DNA of 64,000 nt from Juglans regia (taxonomy: Eukaryota > Streptophyta > Magnoliopsida > Fagales > Juglandaceae). Both the position numbers and the translations under genes were made by a program. How positions within the stretch are numbered: position 1 is the stretch's first letter; every line of letters begins with the position of its first letter. Location of the stretch: NCBI RefSeq assembly GCF_001411555.2, contig NC_049911.1:62001-126000 (forward strand). The letters are read 5' to 3'. The notes beneath the pieces were generated by a model. That model was not told the origin of the DNA. It did no database searches and was given only the letters and a program-made list of their open reading frames with translations. Below are positions 11,400 to 25,078 of the stretch, piece by piece.

Positions 11400-12005
11400 A
11401 GTCTCGATTAATGCCTTTTAGGTCCACCTAATCACCCTAGTTGCTAGACGCTCTAACTTTAGCGAGAAATTCATGGAGGTTTCCTACTTGACAATGGAGC
11501 CAAAGCGAGCAAATAATAGTTACTGCACAGTCATTACAAGGGACTTCCTTCCTTCCGTTCTTATAAGCCTTTTGAACCCATAACCACCACATGCTAGTCT
11601 CTCCCTCACGGTGAAAATAGGCCAAAACCAGTTTCTAATCATCAGTTGTTCCTTGGAATCCAAAGACTAGCCTCACAAGATCAACCCATACAGTTGGATC
11701 GTCGTCAGAGTAACGAGGAAAGTTAATTTTAAATTGTCGTGCATGACTCTGTTGTTGCACTCCTTTCTCTCGAATAGGAAGGGGTGCATGACTCATGACA
11801 ATGAGCCTTCCTTGTGATTATGTGGAGTTCTCTTAAGTTACTTTAGTGAGTGTCGGTGTGATAGAGAAAGAAACTCTTTGATGGAATTCAAAGTCTTTCA
11901 TATTTTGAAGCTTTCCACTTGTATCATTGCTACCATCACAACCTTCGGGAATCCAAACTCCAAAGTCTGAATCCCCTCCTTAATGTTTGACATTACTCTA
12001 ATACC
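11400..12005 (-). pseudogene. Ty3/gypsy gag remnant
   Basis: On the minus strand one frame reads INFPRYSDDDPTVWVDLV, FGFQGTTDD, a stop, then LVLAYFHREGETSMWWLWVQ, and later NLHEFLAKVR. This follows the plant gypsy gag pattern (DFPRFDGDDP, then AxFHLEGEAxxWxxW). A decayed primer-binding-site-like string TTGGTATTAGAG lies near 12000. Internal stops show it is dead. The TRIM lies downstream of it in the same orientation but is a separate insertion. Confidence 0.6.
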
Positions 12006-12239
12006 AACAAATACCCAATATTTGTCCCACAAATATCAGAGGAAAATTCAAATAAATGAAAGAGATCCTCTTGGGTAGTAGAGACAACAAAGTTAGATAT
12101 CTCTTCTTGGAAAAGAGAGAGACCACAATTGTTGGTTAATTTTTTTTTTCCTACAACATTTTCATTCAACCCTAAGCACTCGCAATTTCATTACGGACTC
12201 CCAAGCTAACAAATTATAAATAAACTTGAACTCCTTAAC

Positions 12240-12845
12240 ACTTATGAAGGGTGAAAGGAGCCGACAGTTCCTCCAGTCACCATGCATTAATGGGGACCAG
12301 ACAGGCCGGGATCTTGTCCCCTACAAGATCAGCCGCATTGAATGCAAACTCAGAGTGGCTAGCTCCAAGATTAGATTTGGAAAGGGGTTTTTTGTACTCA
12401 ACCAGGCCGGGCACAAGCCCATCGCTCCAAGGTCCATGATCTCCAATGGGGGGAGGCCCAAACAAACCCAAGTGCTTGAGGAAGGGTGGAAGGAGCCAAC
12501 AATTCCTCTAGTCACCATGCATTAATGGAGAACAAACAGTCTGGGATCCTATCCCCTGCAGGATCGGCCACATTAAATGCAACTCAGAGTGGCCATCCCA
12601 GAGGTCGGGCCCTGCAACTGATGGTAACGGTCGCATTAAATGCGACGTCATGCCAACCGAGGCAAAGACGATCATTGTAGCTATAGAAGAACCCCACAGG
12701 GAATTGGTTATAAATAGAAGAAGGTGACAACGGGTTGGGGGTTACGCGCTTAGTATATCTTTCTAATCTTCCTTAGCTTTCCTGGACCTTGTAGCAGAAA
12801 TCTAACTTTGGCATCGAAAGTAACACGGCCACCTCCCACCACCCT
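12240..12845 (+). repeat. LTR-like relic with a 236-bp internal repeat
   Basis: The block starting GAAGGGTG at 12245 recurs at 12481, both followed by AAGGAGCC, ACCATGCATTAATGG and CAGAGTGGC, so about one and a half units of a 236-bp period are present. A TATA-like TTATAAATAG at 12708-12716 and a downstream CTTTGGCATCGAAAG recall the LTR of the gypsy element at 37.2 kb (TATAAAAG then CTTTAGCATCAAAG). It is probably a solo or truncated gypsy LTR. No protein is coded. Confidence 0.5.
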
Positions 12846-12849
12846 TACA

Positions 12850-13397
12850 AAACACCTACTATAGTAAGAAATCATGATGCTAAGCAAAATCGTCTTGCAC
12901 AAACACAAACTCTATCTTTGATATTCTACCAATTTCCCTTTAGCTTAAAAAGGAAGTACCATCCAAACTCTGTGTACTTATTTAATCATTGGAAGACACC
13001 TCCAAAATTTCACCAAGGTCACCTTTTCTTTTGTTTTACAAGGCACGCTGCATCAACACTCTTCCAAAGTATGTGGCTTAGTTGGGCAAAATAATAAACT
13101 GATTTTTCAATGCAAATGCTCTAAAATTAAGAATTGTTAATAGTACAATCAAAATGAGGAAATATTGTCCAATAAATATTCTTATAAAGCATTCTCACCT
13201 CACCCTCTGAATGTAATTGACACAGTGAATTGTAACAGTGTGGTGGTCTGAGCAAGATGATGAAGAGTTGATCCACCTGTAGTCACAAGTAAACAACTCT
13301 AACCACTAATACGCTTATACTCGACCTTGGCTCTATACGGTATGTCTCGGGTTTGGAGGGAACAACACAGATGTATATAACAAATGTAGAATAGGAT
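12850..13397. other. Downstream flank of the PILS gene; no gene seen
   Basis: This holds the region 3' of the PILS stop codon. A 65-bp stretch at about 12850-12915 resembles 10590-10655 (see findings). The poly(A) site of PILS should lie here, but no single signal could be chosen. Confidence 0.4.
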
Positions 13398-16300
13398 TTA
13401 TGAGACAATCCACATGTAGAAGGCTGACCACAGTGTCATAGAGAATGAAGCCGCAACATATGACCATAGCATGATAACAGAACATTCACACTCACTAGCC
13501 CCAAACAGCTGGGTAATCGTACCTGCCAAGTTCATCAGAGTGACAAACAAATGAGAAGATGAAGATTCTTAAAATAAGTAATTGATGAATGGGAAACATC
13601 TAATGAAGAAAGAACTTCGATGATTCCAATGTTAAGGTGACAAATGCAAGAGGTGAGAGGATCATGTATGCTAGGCTCTAAATGCATCTTATTTGGTCTT
13701 CTATTGGAGTTTAAACATTCACAAAATGAAGGATTTCAGCAATATAAAATACAAATCCTACAGGACCTTGCCTATGCTAATGTTATGTTAGGCCGAATTA
13801 CAACTTTCAAGTGTATGGACAAATTAATTAAATGTCAGTTATCTGAATCCTGAAATCCTGAATACCAAGGTTGAATGCATGCCAGTACATTTACACTACA
13901 CAGTGAACAAGTCTAGTGCGTTGTTCACACTTGAACCTCTTCTGCAGGCTGCAAACAGAAAGTCTTTAACACTTACAGGAAAAACCGGTCGGACTATTAG
14001 ATCCCAAAGAAAAAAGGGTATGCTCGTTTGTGTACTACATTAATGAAATTTTTCCTGTGGTCATAGTAATTATATGTAGTGCTAATGAATGATCTTAAGC
14101 TAGATTATGAGTACAAAATTTTCCAGAGTTCAAAGGTAGAGGATAAAAAGATACAAGTAAGCAAGTTGCAACAAGAATATAACTACAGAGAAGGCAAACA
14201 ATCAAGAAATGAACTATCCATTCTTTAAACCAAAGGAGAGTTGTCATACCTATACTCATTGCAGGTGGAAGTGCATATTGAAGCATTAAAATAAATTGGT
14301 ATAATGAGTTTGATCCAACCATGCCCCACATTTGTGCAGCTTTAACGACAACAATACCGAAAAGCGGCAATGCAATATACCTTACTGCCATAACACCTAC
14401 AGTAAGTAGCAAACTTACTTCGGATCTTCTCAACCCTGAAGGATGGAAGATATAATGGTTAGAAATTATATAAATCCGATTTAGACAAAATTTTATTCTT
14501 TCTTTAGCTAATTTGAGGCAGAATCAGAACTAGGAAAAATCAAGATTAGCATCAAAAGAGATCAAATTAGTTTAGGAAAGTACCCTTAAGCAGGTTTGCT
14601 CCCACTATCAAAGTCATAGATGGAATAGTTGCCTCCCTGCATTTCAGATTTAAAATTGACAAGAAAATTCAAAACCCTCTTCAAGTTACCCCGACAAGGG
14701 TCTGATCTCCCACAACCGCAATTAAAAACAAATTCATGCCTTTGATGATTTACAAAAACTAATGGATGATTAGGCAAGAGCGAATAGCTAAACACAAAGT
14801 ATACTCCAGTGATCTAGGGTTTAAAGAAACCATTGTGAAGCTAATAAGAACCCACAAGGATTCTTAATGGAAACAGGGAAATAAAATGTAGTGTAATCAA
14901 TTTCGATAACTCGAGGGATCAGAAAACCTCCAAATTGAGCAAAAGCCTGTGTAATTCATTCATACCCCCTTCGTAGAACATTCTACAGTATTAGTTCTCT
15001 GGTTCCATAACTGACTGGAAAGGAAAATACAATAATACCCCCACAGTATAACTGGTCATAGAGAAGAACCCTAGGTCTATAACAGAAGCAAGCGTGATAC
15101 ATGATATGGGAGTTACGACTGGTCGTTTCATGCGAAAAGAAAGCAAAAGCATTTGATAACGGTTAGAAGTTTTCTTTTCTGGTCGTAGAGGAACAACAAG
15201 ATGTTCGAGCTCAAATAGTCGATCTATTATTCTTCTTAAAAATAAAGATAACCAACACACTTCAAGCGAGCAAGATTTTTCATAGAAAAGTACGGCAAAT
15301 TAAAAGGAAATCAATCAATATAATATGCATCATGCTACCAAGATCAATGGTCCCAACCGATCACTGCAATTGCTATTTTATTTTTTCAACATCTTTAAAT
15401 ATTTTTTAAAAAAAATACATCAATTTAATAATATTCACTTCCTTAATTATTAAAAAAAACAGAGATAATCAGTCCAATTCCTCTGTTCAAAAATAATTTC
15501 TCATATAATATTTATACGATTGAATCGGATCATCAAATCGGACCAATACAAAACAGAATCAACTAAAAACTACTAACAAGAATGGTTAAGCCAAGCTTGG
15601 CCAAGGTAGAAAATTCAAACCAAAGAGTTCCAGATGAGACCGCAACCTTCTCGAACCAGAATGATAAGCCAGTCCAAACTCAAGATAAGAAACCTACCGA
15701 AGATCAAGCAACCGAAACTCGAACCACCTGCACTGATGACTGATGAAGCTTCCGAAGATAAAGTGACACTAGGATTACAGTTTTTAGAATCTTTCTACCT
15801 TTTAAGATAACAACTCATGTTATAACTATACTTGATGGCTTCCATCATTTGTAAAGGAAGCATATTCACAAAATAAAACTTGTTAAACTTTTTTATGGTA
15901 TCACAGAGCCAATAGACTCACATCGTTTATCCATGGCCTCTTCAACCTCCACAACTTCCTCTCTTCAATCCTCTACCACGCCTGCTAGCTGCTCACTCCT
16001 GATCTCCCATAAATCCCTCCCATCTCAGTACATCCTCAAGTTAAATTGTGACAATTATGTTGTCTGGCATTAGCAACTTCAACCTTATCTCCGTGGTCAA
16101 AAAATTTATGGCTATGTTGATGGTAGCATCTCGGCCCCTCCTAAAATACTCTCTAGTCTCTCTTTCACGGTTGTTTCTTTACTAAATCTTGCTTACGACT
16201 CTTGGTTCGAGCAGGACCAGCTCATATTGAGCACTCTCATCTCATCTTTATCTGAAAGCATTCTACCGCATGTTGTTGGTGTCCACACTGCCCGTGATCT

Positions 16301-17328
16301 ATAGGTCACTCTTCAAAAAATGTTCTCCATCAACTTTAACTTGCCACTCTAAAGAAGGGTAACCTTTCCATCACAACTTACTTCCCAAAGGCAAACTTGA
16401 CCAACATTCTTAATGTTATAAGCCAAACTCTCTGTGATTCTGAAATCATCTTCGATCTCCTTGCTGGGTAATAATCCGAATATGATTCTCTTGTCACCAC
16501 CATCACAATTCCTTGGACGAATTGTTTGGCCACCTTTTGACGCATGAGATGCGCTTGTAGTAAGAAGCCGCCACCATTGATGCTAGTTGGTCTCTCTACT
16601 GCTATTATGGTGACTCACTCATCGAATCATCTCCTAACTTTCTTTCATAGATAACACCTAGTATCCAGATACGAGCGCTAATAATAATTTTACGCATGAT
16701 CTTGGTAACCTTAATTTACAAGCTAACAGACAGGAGCATGTTCCACTAGTCGGCAATGGTCGAATTTTGAAAATTCTCCATGTCGGCTCCTCTATTCTGT
16801 GCACTGCATCTAAATCATTTTTTCTTCCAACATTCTCTGTCCACCACCCTTCTCATGGAGCTGTACATTTCTCAGCCAACAAACAGTTAGCATGTTCCAC
16901 ACCAAACTTGTTAGGTTATGGAGCCTGGTCTTAATCTGAGAAGACATCAAGCTAAGCGTTTGCTCGTTTCTTGCTCGACAAGGCACTCGAGCGAAGTTTA
17001 GGTAGAGATTTCGCTCTAGGTGCACTGGATAGTTGGGTCGAGAAGATGCTCAGATAGATTGTTCTTTCAAGCCCTGTGCAAAGGTAGGCTTGAGTGAAGC
17101 ACAACCCTGGTGCTTGTTCGAAGTGTGCTCGATGACTGGCTTGTCTATGTGCTCGAGATGCGCTTGACGCTCTACTCAAACGAATAATCATGTTTAGCCA
17201 CCTTAGGGTTTATGACGATGAACTATATATATGTTATGTTTATGTTCAGAATATATAATATTGAATTGTGAAAAATGATAGAGAGGCAAAAGGTGTCTTG
17301 TGAGCATTCTTGTGAGAGAAAGAAGCCC

Positions 17329-17361
<33 letters not shown>

Positions 17362-20300
17362 GAGATTGTGAGTAGAGGGAAGCTCTTGTAACTCACTATG
17401 TGTTTGTTATCTCCTCCGGATAAAATCCCTTATAGCTCTGTGAACATAGGCACATTGCCAAACCATATAAATCTTGTGTCATGTGTGTGCTTGATTCCTA
17501 TGTTTCCACACAATTGTTTTCATTGTCGTTCTCAATATCGTTGTGTGTGGGAGTGGTGTTTTTACAACAACTGGTATCAAAGCCAGGTTTTGGATCTGAA
17601 AAAGAACAATGTTTTGAGAAGAAGTGAAGGTTGGAATCAAGAAGTTCAAAGGCACAGATTTTGGCTATTGACGAATACAGATCGAGAATTATCTTTATGG
17701 GAAGAGGCTCCACCTTCCTTTGTTGGGAAAGAAGCAGGAAATCATGAATGATGTTGAGTGGAATCTGTTGGATTGACAGGTTTTGGGGTTATTCGGCTCG
17801 CCTTGTCTAAATCAGTGACGCACAACATTATAAAGGAGAGAACCACAACGGATCTCACGACGCTTTGTCTACTATGTTGGAAAAATAGTCAATAAATAAC
17901 AAGGTGTATCTCATGAAGAAATTGTTCAATTTGAGAATGGTAGAAGGTACATTTATGGCCCAACATTTGAATAACTTTAATACGATCACAAATCAATTGT
18001 TATCTAAAGAAATTGAGTTTGATAATGATATTAGAACGTTGATTATATTGGCATTGGAATGGTGGTAAGTAACTCAGCTGGCAAGATAAAATTAAATTAT
18101 GATGATATATGTGATATGATTCTCAATGAGGAGGTACGCAGGAAAGACTCTAGGGAGTCTTCTGGTACCGTTTGGCCCTGAGTGTTGACGATCGAGGAAG
18201 AGACATGATAGGTTTAGGAATAAAGACAAGAGCAAGTTGAAAAATGGGTAGGAGATCACTTGCTGGAATTGTGACAAGCCCAGCCACATTAAAAGAGGCT
18301 ACTAGAATCAGAAAAATATTGAGGATGACGTTGTCAACGCGGTGGATGAAGAAATATAGGACACTATTTTTTACAGTGCACAGTCTGGTTAACGATTGGG
18401 TGTTAGACTCCGAGGCTTCGTTCCATAGCACCTGATATCGAGAGATCAAGTAGAACTATGTTATTGGTGATTTTGTGAAGATATACATAGCTAATGTAGA
18501 GACACTAGATATAGTGAGAGTGTGCGATGTGGCATCACACTCCCGAACAGGAGCATGTTGACTTTGCAATAAGTCAAATATGTTCTAAATCTAAAAAAAA
18601 GTCAGATCTCTATGAGATAGCTTGACAAAAATGGCCATATAATAGCGTTTTCTGGAGAAGCGCAGAAGGTCACAAAAGGTAAGCTAGTCTTGGCGTCTGG
18701 TAAGAGAACTTACACTTTGTATTTGACATTAGGATTCAGTGATGTGCAGGAAAACACAGGGTTGCAACAGACCAGACTTGGTCTCACAAACCAGATAGGG
18801 AAGCAAAAAGGAGTTAGTTTTGTTATTCCACATATAAGCCTGGGGAAATCTCCCAAGACCATAGTACGGAGTAGAGATGTGAGAGATGGGGACAAAGTGC
18901 CTAGTATTCCAGGAATTTCTACACCTACAGTTGATGCTCATAGAGCTACCAAGATAACCAGACCTCCACAATGGTCACCTACCTTCAACTATGTCCTGCT
19001 GAATGAAGGTGGTGAACCACAGTACAAAAGAAAAATCTTGCGAGATGGAAGATCAAGCAAGTAGGAGTTAGCTGAGACAAAGCTAATTGGACTTTCAAGG
19101 AGGAAGTAGAAACTGCATGAGAGATGGGCACATCGACTCAAGACAGACAAGTTAGCAGTAGGAGGTGGAATTAGTGACCCAGATCAGAGAAGGGGACATC
19201 AACAACAGTTCTCTTATGTATGCTAGGGTTGGTTTGAGAGCGGACATTCCTGGTGCAGTGGGACTTGTAACTCACCAAGTAGATGTGCTAGTTGAGGGCA
19301 ATGTACGTGAGAGACTGAAGTCGGGCTCTACTTTAGTGCACCTTCTGGCATGAAGCCAGGAGGTGTGAGCTACAAAGTTGAAAGGGCAAGGTTTGTGCTG
19401 GACTCAGCTAGAGAGTTCGCTCGAATTGCGCTCAATAGTTGGCTTGAGAGAAGCTCAAACAAAGTGTTCGTTCGAGGCACGCACAATGGTAGGCTCGAGC
19501 AAAGCACAACCCCAGTGTTCATTCGAAGTGCACTCGATGGTTGGCGCAAAGCGCGCTCGACACTCCGCTCGAGCAAATAATCATATTTTGCCACCTTTGG
19601 GTTTCTAACGCCATGCACTATATATATATATATATATGTTATGTTTATGTTCAGAATATTTAAGATTGAACTGTGAAAAAAAGTAGAGACGCAAAAGGTG
19701 TCTTATGAGCATTATTGTGAGAGAAAGAAGCCTTAGAGAGAGAGTAATTATGAGTAGAGGAAAAATCTCATTGTGGGTTTGTTATATCCTCTAAATAAAA
19801 TCCTCTGCAGCTCAGTTGACGTAGGTACGTTGTCAAACTATATAAATCTTGTGTCTTGTGAGTGTGCTTGATTTCTATGTTTCTGCTTTATTATTTTCAT
19901 TATCTGTCTTGATGTTGTTGTGTGTGGGTGTCGTGCTTTCACAACAAAACTTGGTAGGTTGTAAATGGGTTTTATTGATCAAGCAACACGCGGCTGAGTA
20001 AAAGATTTTGGGAATGAGGAAGCGGTCTAGGCAGTTCAAAGCAATAAACTATAATGTAACCCAACTAGCCACCGTCGCCAACGGTGGCTCTATTAGTGGA
20101 CTATAAAAAACCATCGGGGAGGTTTGGATAATGAATTAAGTTGAAATGAATTGAGATGAAAGTTAAAAGTTAAATAAATTATTGTTAGAATATTATTTTT
20201 TAATATTACTTTTGTTTTAAGATTTAAAAATATTGAATTTTTTATTATATTTTGTTTAAAAATTTAAGAAATTTGTAATGATTAAATGAGATGAGTTGAT

Positions 20301-23300
20301 ATCATGAGATGAGTTGAGATAATTTGTTAATATGGTTTCTTTCTTTAAAGTCTTCACAAATCATGAGTACGGGTGGGATCAATTTATTAGTCCCATAACT
20401 ATTTTTATTCTTGTTTCTTTTAATAATGCGTGCTTGCTTAGAAAAAAAATCTCTACCATCTGGTCATGCTCAACAGGGGATGTATGAGATTAATACCCAA
20501 GCAGAGACGCAGAGCTAGTGATCACGCGAAGAGGAGCACTATCACCAATCAGTAGCTTCCGTATTGGAGGAACTATTCCGATGATCAACCCAACAGCCTA
20601 GACGAGAAAACAAGTGCAAATTAATGGATTGTTCACGTATTACAAACTCAACACAAATACATAAATCTTAAATGGCATGAACATGTGAATGGGCACTCAT
20701 GCTAGATATCCAAAAGCTAGAGGTTCTTTTAACTACCCTTTTCTTCGTAGAATAAAATTAAAATTAAATTTATCTGTTTCATTAGCTAAATGTTTTAATA
20801 TAAGTGGTGATATAATTAAATATTTAAAAGTGTTGCGACCATTTATTAAATGAGAGTTAGTCCCACATGTTAGAGTGAATATTCAAATATAAAGGCTAGG
20901 CTAGCTATAGGCAATATCAAGTTATATATATGTAAATTTAATTAAAAGAAAATAACTGAGTTATTGGCATCCTAAAATAATTTTCTGGTTTTGCAATTAG
21001 TAGTCCAAAATGTCATTCCTTTTCTTGCTAAGGAGGAAAATATATTTGGTCAACAATCGATTTGGTTAAAGTTAATAGTAATAATAATACTAATTATAAT
21101 GACAATGGTTACGATAAATATTACAACTAATTGTAGACGGCTTAACTACTTAAAGATTTCAATGCTGCAGGGTATAGAAGCGCTGCTGCGCTAGTACATA
21201 CCACACCAATTGTAGACGGCGCGAACAACATTTTCAGATTGACCCGCTCTGCATACATCTTAATGCGCTCAATAATCTGATTCAGTATCTTTGCCTGCCG
21301 AAGAAATGAAAGTGGTTATAAGATTGATGTTGGAAATATTTTCAAAATAATTTTATATTATATTTATTATTAAAATTATTTTTGAGATTTATTTTAAATT
21401 TTATAAATTATTTTGAAAAAAAAAATTATGGAAAGGTTATAATCCCATGCATATGGTTAAAATAAATTGGGTAGAAATATGTAACCTAACCCATTCATTG
21501 GCATGGTGGATATGATGCCCTTGGTTGACCTAAAAGTGGAAGGGGTTGAATCAACTCTTTGTAAAGAAATAGGTTTTAAATTTGAGCAATGCTACATGTA
21601 GTCGTGGAGTGCGCAAATAACATGTAATTACTTTGAAAAAGAGTGGGATATACGATTAAAAAATTAATTTTTTTTTTTCATGTGGATTCTGTATTTATTT
21701 ACTTTTTTTAAAGTGATTGCACGCTACTTGCACACTCGCGACTGTAACTATCATTTCTCTTTAAATTTTAATGATTTTAATGAAAGAATGGACATCCACA
21801 CCCGCAGCCCAGCACATCCGAAACACATGAAGAGGCAGTTCTTGCTTGTTGGAAAGTAAAATGCAAAAGGTGTGCACTAGTTGGGGATCAAACTTGTGGG
21901 CAAACAAGTTGGAGAAGCAATGTGGCCATTCGAACAAGTCCAATCTTTATGCCATTTGCTAACAGGTACATATATATATATATATATACACCTATTCGGA
22001 CCAGATTTCAAAAAAAGGAAAATGTGTACATTTTCATTTGCATCCTTTGGCTATATATAAATAGACCACATGGCTTGAAAAATAATATATGCTACAAGGT
22101 AATTTGAAAATTCTATCTCTTTCAAAAACTTTCTGCAGAGAATAAATTTCTAATATCTTGGTTGAGTAGTAAAATTTGAGGGTATTCGGATCTAATTTTG
22201 CATATGCGCATAACGTAATTAAACAACCAAACTTATTCTAGACTTCATTGCTTGAAACCTGTGTGCATACTGTTACTGGTGGAAGTGAATATTATTTTAA
22301 GGTAAGCAACATTGTCACGCGCCTTGATTCAAACTATTTTCTCTCACTATTTCTTTTTTTGCAGCCCCTTTACACCAACAATTCTAAGACAATATTAGAT
22401 TACTAATAGCGCAAGATTTGAGAGAGTTTGCTACGGATTTTTTAAAACTCGAAAGCTTTGATGGAGCCAGTCTTCTACGCTGGCAAAAGAAAATGAACTT
22501 TCTCTTGACCAGTCTCAAAGTGGTGTATGTTCTAACCACTCCTAAACCTTCTGTAAATGAGAATGAGATAATCGCTCAAAGTCGGACAAGAGTCAAATCG
22601 GGACAAGACGACTACATCTGTAAGGGACATATTTGCAAGACAATGTCTGACACATTATTTGATGCTTATCAGAATAAAGCAATCGCTAAAGATTTGTGGG
22701 ATGCACTTGAGGCTAAGTACATTTTAGAAGATGCTACAAGTAAGAGATTTTTGGCTACAAAGTTTTTCAATTATAACATGACAGATTCTAGGTCTGTTGT
22801 TGAACAATTCAATGATATTATTCATATTCTTGATCAATTCATTCAACACAATATGAAAATGGATGAATCCATATCAATTTCATTTATTATTGATAAACTT
22901 CCTCAATCATGAAAAAACTACAAAAGGAAGGGAGGAAATGTCTCTAGAAAAATTAGGTCAACATCTTCGTATACAAAAAGAAATTGGGCTTAGAGACAGT
23001 AATGAAGAGCACAACTTTTTGACCTCCAACATGCACATGGTAGAGGAAGGAAAGACCCACAAATTCGAACAACCCAATGAATCCAGATTTGAAAATCGAA
23101 AGAGAAGAAATCATTTTGGATGAAAACAAAGGGACTTCCAAAATGAGAATCATAAGAATTTCAAAGTAAGTTGCTTCCATTATGGTAAACAAATTCATTA
23201 CAAACGAGATTGTCATTTTCTTAAAAGAACCGATAGGATTCTGGTTAAAGAGCGAATTTTAAGGCCATGATTTCTGTGACCAGCATTCTCGAAGGAGATA

Positions 23301-25027
23301 AATCCTGGTGGATTAACTTAGGAGTAACAAGGCATGCTTATAAAAACAGGAGCCTGTTCAAGAGGTACGAGCCAATGGATTTGTCAACTAAAAAAAAAAT
23401 TACAATTACAATCTACCCAGCCCTAAACTCCAAAAACATGTGCCATAAAATGTTTTTCATTATAAGCTTTGTTAGGAATCAACAACCATGCAACTCGTAA
23501 AAACATATTCAATGATTACTTTCTTTTGTGACACCGTGTCTCAAATATAGTGGCATCGGATCAATGTGTTTGGTTCTTTCATGATATTTTGGATCCTTAG
23601 CATATGCGAAAACGCCCATGACATCACAAAATTTCATCACTGTATTAGAAGTATTCATGCCAATGTCTAGGTGCTTAAGGAACCTCCTCAACCAAACAGT
23701 TTTCTACACTACCGTTGAACACGCTATCTACTCCATCTCCTTGGTAGATAGGGTTATCCAAAGTTGTTTATTGTTGCTTCATGTAATAGCCCAATTTTTT
23801 AGCAAGAAAACATATCCAATTGTCAATTTGTGCTCATCTAGCTCACTACCCCAATTAGCATCATTGTAACCTATCACCTACAAATGTGAACCTTAATAGC
23901 ACAATACATAGTTTGCATTTCTCTTTAGATATCTCATAATTCTCTTGATTGCTTTCTAATGATTTAGTTTTGGGTTAGACTGGAATCTACTAAACAAGCC
24001 AACTTTATAGAATATGTCTAGTCGAATACACATCATTATTTACACCAGGCTGCCTATAGTGTTAGCATAGGGAACCCATGCCATCTTTTCTATTTCGCTT
24101 GAGTCTTGGAACACACTTCTTTGCATAAACTCTCACCTTTGGGAATAGGAGTGTTAATAGGTTTACACTTATATATTTGGAAGCGCTCAAGAACCTTCTT
24201 TATGCAAGTATGTTGAGTGAAACACAAAAATCTCTTTGAACAATCTCTATAAATATTAAATATCAAAATGTATTCTCTTTCACCCATGTCCTTCATATCA
24301 AAATTAGGGAAAACCACTACTTAGTGGAGACAATCTACCCGTTATCATTTCCCGATTAAAAAGGAACTTTCTTAGACCATTTAACATAGGCACAATAATC
24401 TTATGTGATCATCATAAACCCATTCAAAAGAATGACTCAATAGAATCTGAGATACCATTGTTTAGATAATTGTTTTTGGTCATATATAAATCATTTAAGC
24501 TTGCATACTTTGTGCTCTTGACCTTTGGTCACACAACCGTGGCTTGACCCATATATATCTCTTTATCTAGTTCTCTATTGATAAAAGCCATCTTAATGTC
24601 CATTTGGTAGATTTCCAAATTCATATATGCTACAATAGCTAAGATCATCCAAATTGAGGCAAACCTCACTATTGGAGAGAATGTTTCTTCATAGTTGACA
24701 CCCTCTTGTTGGTTATATTCTTTTGTCATTAGGTAGGTTTATACCTCTCTATCGACACGTCCACCTTGTATGTAACCCTTAGAATCCATTTGTCCCTAAT
24801 GGCTTTCTACCCTAGCGGTAGATCTACCAAGTCCTAGACATGGTTGGTCCTCATAGACTTCATTTAATCATTGAGTATTTTCATCCACTCATCCTTAGTA
24901 GAAGATGAGAGAGCCTCTTGAGTTTTTCTAGACTTATCATCATGCAAAATTACCATGAAAGCTTCCCTTTCAATCTCAATTTGACAATGGAAAACATTTC
25001 TACATGAGCTTCTACATGATTAAGGCT

Positions 25028-25078
<51 letters not shown>

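Larger units (their letters stand above)
15895..20100 (+). mobile_element. Old Copia relic in PILS intron 7, split by a younger Copia
   Basis: A tRNA-Met primer-binding-site-like string with a 2-nt insertion (TGGTATCACAGAGCC, 15896-15910) is followed by a gag region from about 15930. The relic continues past the inserted element: right of 19951 the frame reads VGCKWVLLIKQHA, the start of a Copia reverse transcriptase. So most of protease and integrase was already missing when the younger element entered. Its own LTRs were not resolved. It lies antisense to PILS. Confidence 0.65.

Noticed and set aside
14095..14249. Continuation of the PILS frame past exon 9
   Set aside because: The frame runs on into intron 9; the GT donor at 14249 and exon 10 at 13398-13522 restore the family C-terminus.
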